A DNA stretch of 11,148 nt from the NCBI GenBank assembly GCA_946803715.1, contig CAMPET010000025.1, positions 371,115 through 382,262 on the forward strand, in the 5' to 3' direction. A model generated the notes under the pieces. That model made no database searches. It saw only the letters and a list, made by a program, of their open reading frames with translations, and was not told where the DNA came from. Positions 1-7,673 of the stretch are shown here, one piece after another (the first letter of the stretch is position 1; each line of letters starts with the position of its first letter). Source of the stretch: Beroe ovata (lineage: Eukaryota > Ctenophora > Nuda > Beroida > Beroidae). The position numbers were made by a program, and so were the translations under genes.

Positions 1-58
1 TGTGTGTGTGCGACGCAGAATACCAAGGTTACGATACATTTTTTTGCAGCGCGCTTAC

Positions 59-1181
59 TGATTTCATCATAACAGAAGGGGGATTGGAGGCAAATCTCAA
101 TGGGAGAATATGTGAACGATCCATGAAACTGAAAAAGACTTAATCTTACAAATCATATTTAACTCTCCCAATAAACGAAGCGTAGGACTGTCAATTAATA
201 TTGAGACGTCGATGTAGGGGTTATTGTTGCAAATACGTGAGCACTCAACCAAATACAGTCGACTACTGCAGTTGTACGACTACTGGAAAATTCTGCTAAA
301 TGCGACTCAACAAGCAGTGCTTGTATCACGAGTTGTGTGATGTCTGTGCCAATAGTTATCCAATCCACACATATTCTCATTGTATATTGGGATGGTAACA
401 ATAATCAGCATATATCAAAGTAGCATAATTTACAACAAGGAAATGTAATGAGCGTGATGGTACGATTATATCACGGATACCAAACTGAAGAGGGAGAAGA
501 AAAACTAACTCCAGATAGAGCGAGGAGGAGAAATATGCGGAGCGCCAAAATGTTATGATACTGCCGACAGCATTGTAAATTTATCCTATTTCTACGCGAC
601 TCGTGTTCTTTCTCTGTGTCAGACTGTGCGCTACCATTATAATCGCTCAGATCAACATATATATCACTATCGCATAGAATACCAAACAATCAGAGGTAAA
701 ACTTGCACAGTGTGCTGTGCAATACAGTATTAGCAAATAGCAATCCGATAGAATATGTAAAATAATGTATAATGCATGTTGAAACAACGGAATATTGTCA
801 ATAATGTTTGTGAAAGAACTGCTATGGCAATTGGAATTGAAATAAATAATTAAAACGAGAATACTTTGAGACTGATCCAAGCACAGGATGGAGGAAAAGA
901 CATGGGATTGTGATGAAGGCAATGTTATATATCAAGTTATTGCAAAACAGTAGGCCTGCCATATTATGACCATATATTAGAAATCGGGGCGGAATCAGTC
1001 TGAGTACAGATATGATACGTTGTGAATGTTATCAGTAAAAATCATTCTTACCAGATAACAATGCTATCTGTGTGATTCTGCTAATTCGAATGCTCTGACT
1101 CATATCATGCATATTGTAATGAATTGCTATTCTGTCTCCCTTCTCACTATGAAGTGAGTTTGAAGTGATGATCATGATGAC
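59..1181 (-). CDS. Tentative downstream exons of the PH-domain gene
   Basis: Three open, splice-flanked segments continue the PH gene with matching phases. The first, 1181-1052, starts in phase 0 after TAATAG and ends before GTAAGA; its tail reads SQSIRISRITQIALLS. The second, 343-250, follows GGCACAG and ends before GTTGAG; it reads ITQLVIQALLVESHLAEF, a likely amphipathic helix. The third, 128-59, follows TTTTTCAG and ends before GTAAGC. The phases chain correctly (0 to 1, 1 to 2, 2 to 0). A Leu/Ile-rich helix after the PH domain would fit the coiled-coil segment of CERT, but I see no residue-level match. Another open stretch at 471-689 is acidic and Ser-rich and could be an alternative exon. 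These exons rest on splice sites and phase only. Confidence 0.3.
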
Positions 1182-1290
1182 CTATTACAATCTCAAGACA
1201 ATCATTCACAAATATGGGTAGTGGAATAGGAAGGTAGCTTGACATGATACTTGCCATGTAAGCTGTCTGTCATAAGACTATATCCCTCAC

Positions 1291-1867
1291 CTGTAGCGAG
1301 GACTCAGAAAGGAGGTTTAGAGAACCTTCTCGACTGGATGGCATCATCTTCTGCAAAGTTACACTTTCATAAAAGCTATGGTAAATTGGGTAAATGGATA
1401 TGGCATAGCTAGATTTGAATGTCAATAACCTATCAATTATCATGTCAGAAGACGTTATTGGACATAAACATCTCATTTTTAAATTTGATTGTTGGAAAAA
1501 CCTGCTGCTGTTGTATGAATCCTGTCCAGGCATCACGGTCTTCAACAGAGTATGTTCTCAGATGCCATGTAACAGTTGGTGTAACCATATCAAATCTGAC
1601 ATCAGATTGGGCATGTATCTGCAAAAGGTGTCTGAAAGCTGAATACTGATGATACTAGCCGAAAGGTATGATCATCAGATATGATATTATGGAGTAAAAT
1701 GATGAATGGTCAATGAGGTGTTTGTGAACAGTAGCCATCAAATTTTGTAGTACAAGGGAGTTACCTGCAAAATCATTTTTTCAACTCTAATTGAACCCTT
1801 GCAACCTTCACTATCATCTGGTGTGACACTGTAACTGATAAGTCCATCATGAGAGAGCCGAAAATAT
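1291..1867 (-). CDS. PH-domain protein, CERT/GPBP-like (partial, three well-supported exons)
   Basis: Three minus-strand exons join in frame: 1867-1765, 1618-1502 and 1350-1291. Each is bounded by AG and GT; the donors are GTAACT, GTTTTT and GTGAGG, and the introns are 146 and 151 bp. The first exon gives RYFRLSHDGLISYS and, further on, GCKGSI. The second gives RFDMVTPTVTWHLR and then RDAWTGFI. The third is a Ser-rich linker (SSREGSLNLLSESSL). This is the second half of a PH fold, with the conserved C-terminal-helix Trp in RDAW. From memory, the closest pattern is the PH domain of CERT (GCRGSI, RFDISV, VWYLR, QQWIDAIEQ), which binds PI4P at the Golgi for ceramide transfer. No START domain is visible; it would lie beyond the left edge. 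OSBP-type proteins are the main alternative. The PH call is strong and the CERT assignment moderate. Confidence 0.75.
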
Positions 1868-2325
1868 CTAACCTAGAAACAATAGGCATAAATCTTATCC
1901 AAAAGAGTATAAATAAGTTTAAGGAGATTGCTATCGAACCTCCCTTACATATTATATAACTCAGACAAAACTCACCTGCCACCCATGAATATAATTAGTC
2001 CACTTTAGAAGCTCTCCTGCAATAACTGTGGTTTCCATTCCCACCTTTGATAGAGTTCAGAATTAAAGCCACAAGTGTTCCTCTTACTATGGAGTCATGG
2101 CTTCAATCACATTCAGTCAGTTGCTAAACAGTAAAAATATATAAGCACAGAAATAATAATAAATAAGCACAGAAAATGGTATTGCCCAGTTGTCTGACTT
2201 TCATTAATTGTTTCAATTTATGTAGAGTATTGTTATTGAAAATGAGTCGAAAAGAATAACTGCAGAGCAGAGGCAACAACTATCAACTCAAGAGAAATTT
2301 GACTTTTGCTCGAATCAGAACTTAC

Positions 2326-2432
2326 CTGCATTCATCCCATTGCAGCGAAAACTAAAACGTTATCAAAGCACCATCATCAGAATTGACCTTCCAATTCACT
2401 ATTACAGTATCACAATAGAAGCACGTGTCCAT
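2326..2432 (-). CDS. Candidate 5' exons of the PH-domain gene (start of PH domain)
   Basis: A 26-nt exon at 2351-2326 (TTT in frame, then LQWDEC) ends at a good donor, GTAAGT. It completes the split Arg codon of the next exon to read WDECRYFRL, the expected strand 2 of a PH domain. An in-frame TAG lies directly upstream at 2354-2352. It is either the acceptor of the exon or a nonsense codon. Upstream in the same frame is an ATG at 2432 with a strong context (ACCATGG), followed by 15 codons to NWK and a weak donor GTCAAT at 2387. That would leave an intron of only 36 nt. The 26-nt exon is fairly convincing; the ATG exon and micro-intron are a guess. Confidence 0.45.
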
Positions 2433-2501
2433 GGTAATGTGCACTTTAACTTCAAAATCAGCATGTGCATTTAGTGACGAACATAAAGACAAACAAACAA
2501 C

Positions 2502-2740
2502 CAAATTATAATATAGACTAGGGAGCCCCCCAAGAAGTCCCAAATGAACATCAATGCATGAATGATAATTAAACGTATTGTGAAAGGTGTCAACGTCTAG
2601 TCGAACGTTATAGAGAGAATGTCAAATTATAATAGGGACTAGGGAGCCGTCAAGTACTCAGGTAGTCACGACAAACATCAGCACATCAGATAATGAAACG
2701 ACTGACGTCTTTAAGATGGTGAATGCAGTAGCTTGAATTC
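2502..2740. repeat. Diverged tandem duplication of about 120 bp
   Basis: Two copies lie end to end, about 2502-2620 and 2622-2740. Both begin with CAAATTATAATA, continue GACTAGGGAGCC and CAAG, and later share ACATCA and GATAAT followed by AAACG. They differ by many substitutions and small indels. The best-preserved block is about 32 bp (2503-2535 versus 2623-2654). No coding potential is evident. Confidence 0.6.
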
Positions 2741-2849
2741 AGATTCCAGATCGAGAACGATCAAAGCAACACGACACTCAGTGTGTATGATGAGAGGTTG
2801 ATGATTCAGTGCAAAACAAAAACAATATTTTCAAGATCTGACTGCCATT

Positions 2850-2906
2850 GGTAGTTATATACCCTGTGATCTGAAATGTTGTCAAAAAAACGCGCACGCG
2901 ACGTCA
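2850..2906 (-). promoter_or_regulatory. Possible CRE/TATA promoter for the minus-strand gene
   Basis: Read on the minus strand, a CRE-like TGACGTCG at 2906-2899 sits in a CpG-rich block (2890-2930). It is followed about 40 bp later by TATATAA at 2861-2855, upstream of the PH-gene exons. The spacing and direction suit an RNA polymerase II core promoter with initiation near 2830. Several short upstream ATGs would then lie in the leader. This is motif matching only, and the CpG block could equally be repeat-derived. Confidence 0.25.
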
Positions 2907-3017
2907 GACGTGCATCGCGCGACGCGCACTAGTATAGCGAGTGCATCAACATGACATAAACAATCAAATATTTGAGTCACATGGTCAAGCATTGCAGGTT
3001 AACTTTACTTGCCGGAA

Positions 3018-3110
3018 TGCCGGATGTTATCTGTCCACTGTTCATGTTTCTTGCGCGCGGCGCTGGGCGCGCGCAAGAACAAAGAAACAGTGGACAGATA
3101 ACATCCGGCA
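3018..3110. repeat. 93-nt near-perfect foldback (hairpin)
   Basis: Positions 3018-3042 and 3086-3110 are a perfect 25-bp inverted repeat (TGCCGGATGTTATCTGTCCA at its start). After a 7/8-nt internal bulge a second perfect 10-bp stem follows, 3050-3059 with 3068-3077 (CTTGCGCGCG), closed by an 8-nt loop. The sequence just before (3010-3017) repeats TTGCCGGA. I find no convincing target-site duplication. It could be a palindromic MITE, a foldback element or a long pre-miRNA-like hairpin. Confidence 0.75.
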
Positions 3111-3241
3111 AACAAAAATTTGTCGATCGATGATAGACCCTGGCCCTGTAGAGCTGAGAATCTCGTTTTGCGCGCGCGGTGCAATCTTGCTGCAACGCAC
3201 GCGCATAAGCACAACGCATGCCGCTTCAAATGAAATGAAAA

Positions 3242-3336
3242 TTGTAGGATTTTACCCTACCGTCGGTGCGCGCGATTTTCAATCCGCCTTGCCAGGGATA
3301 AAATCCCGCCAGCAAGGGTAGGGTGAAATCCTACAA
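3242..3336. mobile_element. 95-bp MITE with 20-bp TIRs and 8-bp TSD
   Basis: Terminal inverted repeats lie at 3242-3261 and 3317-3336: 20 bp with one mismatch, beginning TTGTAGGATTT. They are flanked directly by a perfect 8-bp direct repeat, AATGAAAA, at 3234-3241 and 3337-3344. The 53-nt interior between the TIRs holds a CpG run (GCGCGCG) and a small palindrome, GGGATAAAATCCC. There is no coding capacity. An 8-bp target duplication is typical of hAT-like (or P/Merlin-like) transposases, so this is probably a non-autonomous derivative mobilised in trans. The TSD is A-rich, so chance is possible but unlikely given the exact juxtaposition. Confidence 0.7.
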
Positions 3337-3557
3337 AATGAAAAAGAACTCATGCTTTTATGACGCCAGCTTTAGGTATTGACATGATTGAGTCTCACGG
3401 TAGTGTTGATCAAATAATTCTCGGATTTTTTATTACTTTTGAAGCCACATATCAGAGTCAAAAATTCTTTAAATGATGGCTCGAAGCTCAAGCTCACTGT
3501 TCAATGAATCATAGGAAATATATTAAAACCAGTGTTGATGTGTATCAAAATATTTAT

Positions 3558-6370
3558 TCATNGAAGGTGAGCCTTGAAAGTATCAACAGATGATGAGCAT
3601 TTAACATCAGCAGGGAGCTTATTCCAGTAGTTGGCTATTCTATTGGATAGAAATTGTGCATTTTTCTTTGTTTTAACAATGTTGGCTCCACTGCGTGACA
3701 TTTTAAACAGACGTTCACCATATTGGACTTGCCCACTTGTCACCTTGAATGTTTCAATCAAGTCACCTCTGGCTCTCCTTTCGAGTAATGTTGTCAGCCC
3801 AGTTGCTTCTAGTCTCTCTTCGTATGTGAGCAAGCCTATACCACTGATCATTCTGGTAAAAGCCCTTTGAACTTTCTCGATTTCCATGATCATTTTCCAG
3901 TTTCCATGTGTTGCTGTCAAATTCCAGATCTGGACACCATATTCAAGGTGAGGCCGCACCAACGTTTTATAAACATTTAGCATGACATCCATTTCCCGGG
4001 AAATTATATTCCTCCAGACCCAACCTGACACAGATTTTGCTTTGTTAACAGCTTTCTGGATGTGATCGTTCCAGTTCAATTTGGAACTTGTGTAAATACC
4101 CAAGTCTTTTTCACATTCAGAAACAGGAAGAGTATTGCCGTCTATTTCATATTTGTGTCCAGGGTTACCAGTTCCAATGTGCATAACTTTGCATTTGTTG
4201 TCTTTAACATTGAACGAAAGGAGCCACTTCTTTTCCCAATCCATGAGCTTTTCCAAGTCAGCTTGTCCAGATAAGTGTTTTGAGCTTGGACAATTAGTTT
4301 TAGGTCATCTGCGAATAGAGACACAAAACTTTCAATACCATTTGGTAAGTCATTGATGTAAATAAGGAAAAGCAATGGTCCAAGCACAGTGCCCTGTGGT
4401 ACACCAGAGACAACATTAAAGCACCTCGAGAAGGAAGAGCCAACTTTTACGACAAATGATCTATCCTTGAGGAAGTTTTCAACGATTTTCAAGACTTTCC
4501 CTGAAATTCCCATGCAGGAAAGTTTTGCGACAAGTCTCTTATGTGGAACCGTATCAAAAGCTTTTTGAAAGTCTAAATACATTATGTCTACAGTCCCATT
4601 TTTGCTTAGGATATCATAGACTTCGTCTAGACACTCTAAAATATTGGATACACACGATTTACCAGGGAGGAAACCATGTTGGTCTTTGACAATTTTTGGC
4701 TCCACAAAATCCAATATGTGGTTCCTGAGAATCTTTTCAAATATCTTGGACAGAACACATGTCAGGCTGATTGGCCGATAGTTTTCAACCGAACATTTGT
4801 TTCCTTTTTTGTGAAGCGCAGTTATCTCGGCCTTTTTCCAAATTCCTGGAATTTCACCACTGTCGTAGCATTTCTGGAAAAGCTGAACTACCATTGTAAC
4901 AAAGGAAGGAATATTGCTGAGAGTCTTCAATAACTTTGGATGAATCCCATCTGGTCCATACGATTTCCAGATGTTAAGGTTTGATAACTGCTTCTGAACA
5001 TCAGCGTAATCAAATCGAACATCAGTTATCGTTGTCTCAGTTTCATTTTGTGTCTTAGGGAATGTAACAGCTTCGGATTCTGATACGAATGTGCTTTGGA
5101 AAAAGTTTCCAAGCTCGTTAGCTATGTCCTCGGCACTCTTTAGAATCTCTCCATCCTTACCCCTGATGTCTGATAAAGAAGCTTTGACTTTCCTCTTAGA
5201 GTTAACGTAATTGTAAAAAGCTTTTTGGTTTCTTTTGATGTTTTTCGAAATTTTTGTCTCGAATTTCATCATACTGTGTTGCATTTTGTTACTGAATTCC
5301 TCCTCCTTGCTCAGAGCTATGTTCAGATTCTTAGAGGTTGGGTAGTTTTCAAATGTAGCAAATGCACGTTCTTTCTCTCTTCTAACCTTCTGAAGACCTG
5401 ATTTTTCCCAAGGACATTTCGTCTTTACTGCTCCATTTCTGGTTACTTTCATACATATGACAGGAGCTTTAGCAATGATACACGAGATTTTGTTTTCAAG
5501 TTCATTCCACGCATCATTTATACTCATGGAAGTGAGCGGAGCAGAGAAATTCCAGTTTATTTTGTGACCCTGACACACAATTTCTTCTTCAGTAAATAAA
5601 GACCAGTTCACTTTTTCTCTCGTGATGAACTCCATGTTATTTGATATTTTGATACTGAAACTGATTCCCACGTGGTCTGATTTTCCCAACCCTGCGGTAC
5701 TTGTGGCGGTGTTAAACATGTTTCTATCAGATAACAGCATATTGTCAAGTGTTGACTCTTGGAGCGTGTTTAACACTTTTCGTCTCCTGGTTATGAAGTC
5801 ATCACCCAAGGCCCAGTGAAGATTATGCGAGAGGAAAAAATCAAGAAATAATTTCTGGATTACGAATTTCACATCGATGGAGTCATTGGGACAATTAACG
5901 ATACCTTCGTCCCACAAAAGATCAGGTAGATTAAAGTCACCAACAAATATAATTTCATTATTTTTATCATTATTCTTCACGAGATTTGAAAGCCCCTCAA
6001 TCATGGTTTTACAATCATCAAGTGACAACGATGTAGATCTATAAACTACGACCAAGATTATGTTCACAACATCAGTTATCAATTTTATTGCTATGCAATC
6101 AGGAACATTGAAATCTTTAATCAGATCGACATTAATTGAATTATGAACATAAATACAAGAACCTCCCCCTTTCCCCGTTTTTCTATCTGATCTATAGGGC
6201 ACGAAATTTGGTATATTAATCTCAGCATCGAGAATATCATCACTAAACATTGTCTCAGTAATGCATAGTAGTTTGTAGCTGGAGTTGCTTGCGACAATCG
6301 ACAATTCTGCGATTTTATTTTTCAAGTCATTTGCATTAGTATAGAAGATGTTAAGTGAGTGACTGTTCAT
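3558..6370 (-). pseudogene. LINE ORF2: AP endonuclease plus reverse transcriptase, one frameshift
   Basis: The frame opens at the ATG at 6370. Residues 1-240 are an APE-like endonuclease with the expected catalytic blocks: Asn near 13, E39 in CITET, GDFN at 144-147, TLD at 207-209 and SDH at 231-233. The reverse transcriptase follows: YRPISL near 531, YLDFQKAFD with D600, GVPQGT near 656, and FADD with D688/D689. Shortly after FADD the frame shifts at about 4270-4276. The upstream frame runs into unrelated residues and stops at 4142. The true continuation (LEKLMDWEKKW, YKTLVRPHLEYG) runs in the next frame to a TGA at 3558-3560. A single missing base explains everything. All catalytic motifs lie before the break, but the thumb and C-terminal region would be lost, so it is probably inactive unless the indel is a sequencing error. 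Confidence 0.85.
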
Positions 6371-6390
6371 CTGAAGCTGCGGTAGTTCAA

Positions 6391-7404
6391 TTATTCGTCG
6401 GTCACAACGTTCTCTGAGTTTTCCCCCGTCGGTTGCCTCCTCCTCTTCAGCCGCTGCCTTGCCTCATAGTTCGCCTTTCTCTCTGCTCTGGTAAGATCAG
6501 GGTTGATCCAGTAATGCGTTCCTTCATGCACGACTCTAGAACCATTTCCGTACTTGTGAGTTTTGCGGGCCAACTCAGGATTCTCAAGAGTAACAATGAG
6601 GGGTCGAGGATTTGATCTGTCCCTGTTTGCATTGGAGCCAGTCCCAATTGGTGGCCCGGCTCGAAAACACTTCTCGATTTTACTCCTGGGAATTTGGGTA
6701 AGTTCAGAAACGAATTCCAAGTCGGCTGCGATTCTGTCATTGGTTTCAGAGGCAGTGCTTTCTGGGATTCCTACAACAACGATGTTCCTTGATCGTTTCT
6801 CCCGTTCAAGTTGATCAGCGTCATGACGAGCAACAGAGTGCTCAATCATTTCGTTTTGACTTGTCTTGAGTGCATCCGTGAGGCTGGTCTTGAAAGTCTT
6901 TTCAGCTTGTTTAGAGATTTTAGACTGGACCCCTTGCACTGCATCAGCAAATGATTTTTTGAACTTCTCGGTGTTGGCAATTTTGCTAACAGTTGTTTCA
7001 ACAACAGTTTTCAGGTTCTCTTTCACGCAGTTTTTAACATCATCTTCAATGTTAACAGTACTGGACTGAAGTTCAACTTTCCAATCAGTAAACATCTCTT
7101 CAACTTTTCCACATATGTTGCTGTACTCTGTCAGTTTATCATTTTCTGTCTTCAGTTGATTGATCGTTTTCAAAGAATCATCTACACAGTTCATGAGAAG
7201 TACAAAAGCTTTTAAATTTTCATCTAAAATGTTTGTAAGATCCACCAACTCTTCTTCATACTGGTCTTTGTTAAAGTGCTTCCAAGTGAGGGTATTTTCT
7301 TTGCTTTTCCTAGCTATTTTATCAAGATTCTCAATCTTTTTGGCTATGTTCTTGTGCGCTGTTCTTGCTGCTGCAAGTTTTTCATCCATATTATCAGTAA
7401 CCAT
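6391..7404 (-). CDS. LINE ORF1 protein (RNA-binding chaperone type), intact
   Basis: A 337-residue reading frame begins at the ATG at 7404 (context TCAATGG) and ends with TAA at 6391. The first 200 or so residues are highly charged and heptad-like, fitting a long coiled coil for ORF1p multimerisation. A compact domain follows, starting RNIVVVGIPES, then a conserved-looking IPRSKIEKCFRAG, and INPDLTRAERKANYEAR running into a very basic tail, KRRRQ. This order (coiled coil, RRM-like fold, basic end) resembles L1-type and some CR1 ORF1 proteins that coat element RNA. No zinc knuckle or PHD finger is seen. ORF2 starts 20 nt after the stop, suggesting reinitiation. The domain assignment comes from pattern, not from a search. 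Confidence 0.8.
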   Translation of the reverse strand: MVTDNMDEKLAAARTAHKNIAKKIENLDKIARKSKENTLTWKHFNKDQYEEELVDLTNILDENLKAFVLLMNCVDDSLKTINQLKTENDKLTEYSNICGKVEEMFTDWKVELQSSTVNIEDDVKNCVKENLKTVVETTVSKIANTEKFKKSFADAVQGVQSKISKQAEKTFKTSLTDALKTSQNEMIEHSVARHDADQLEREKRSRNIVVVGIPESTASETNDRIAADLEFVSELTQIPRSKIEKCFRAGPPIGTGSNANRDRSNPRPLIVTLENPELARKTHKYGNGSRVVHEGTHYWINPDLTRAERKANYEARQRLKRRRQPTGENSENVVTDE

Positions 7405-7461
7405 TGACGTTACAAGCAAGTATCGAGTTACTAATCGATGAGCGTTGAAAAATCAAACGAA

Positions 7462-7504
7462 TGAAAAAAGGTTAAAACAGAACTGAAAAAGGTTAAAACA
7501 GAAG
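7462..7504. repeat. Two tandem copies of a 21-22-bp unit in the LINE 5' leader
   Basis: TGAAAAAAGGTTAAAACAGA at 7462-7483 is repeated with one A fewer at 7484-7504. It lies just upstream of ORF1, in the leader of the LINE. Tandem repeats in 5' UTRs of LINEs can carry promoter activity, but nothing here proves that. A 10-bp palindrome, TTCGATCGAA, lies at 7527-7536. Confidence 0.6.
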
Positions 7505-7673
7505 TTAGGATGAGAGAATCTTGAGATTCGATCGAAGAATTCAACAATGATTCATGTCTTGATGATTGAAAAACAATTTCCTTTCTATTTCCACTTCTCC
7601 CCTTCTCATGACATTTCCCCACGACTCCCCTCGTAACATTTACCCCCCCTCACAACTTCTCATCCCCCCTCAG

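Larger units (their letters stand above)
2433..3017. other. Noncoding stretch upstream of the PH gene
   Basis: Apart from the 120-bp duplication and the possible CRE/TATA elements, I see no exon on either strand here. The block at 2888-2935 is unusually rich in CGCG, GCGC and ACGT words compared with the AT-rich surroundings. Confidence 0.5.
3345..7570 (-). mobile_element. CR1-clade non-LTR retrotransposon (LINE), nearly full length
   Basis: One minus-strand element of roughly 4.2 kb carries, in order, a 5' leader (about 7570-7405), ORF1, a 20-nt gap, ORF2 with endonuclease and reverse transcriptase, and a 3' region after the ORF2 stop at 3558. The RT signature (YLDFQKAFDTVPHKRL, GVPQGTVLGP, FADD) is characteristic of the CR1/Jockey group. 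The outer ends are approximate: no poly-A tail, 3' microsatellite or target duplication is clear, and CR1 elements often lack the last. An AATAAA overlaps the ORF2 stop (3558-3553 on the minus strand). The element is antisense to the transporter gene and lies directly upstream of its first visible exon. A single ambiguous base (N) is at 3562. Confidence 0.85.

Noticed and set aside
1-10. TG dinucleotide run at the left edge
   Set aside because: Only five units are visible, too short to call a microsatellite with confidence.
195-401. 68-residue minus-strand open frame as a gene
   Set aside because: The unspliced frame has no recognisable domain; its middle is better explained as a possible exon of the PH gene (343-250).
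1270-1649. Open frames of 75-91 residues on both strands
   Set aside because: They overlap the PH exons out of frame or run through splice sites; the spliced reading is far better.
2941-3321. 126-residue plus-strand open frame
   Set aside because: It runs through both arms of the 93-nt foldback and into the MITE, so it is open only because of GC-rich repeat sequence; it has no domain-like pattern.
3558-4256. Separate gene downstream of LINE ORF2
   Set aside because: Its sequence continues the RT C-terminal region directly after the frameshift, so it is the 3' part of ORF2.
4142-4270. C-terminal tail of the longer ORF2 frame as real protein
   Set aside because: After about residue 700 it is out-of-frame translation of the LEKLMDW region, so it is an artefact of the indel.
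6433-7441. Several plus-strand frames opposite LINE ORF1
   Set aside because: They are antisense shadows of ORF1 without start context or domains.
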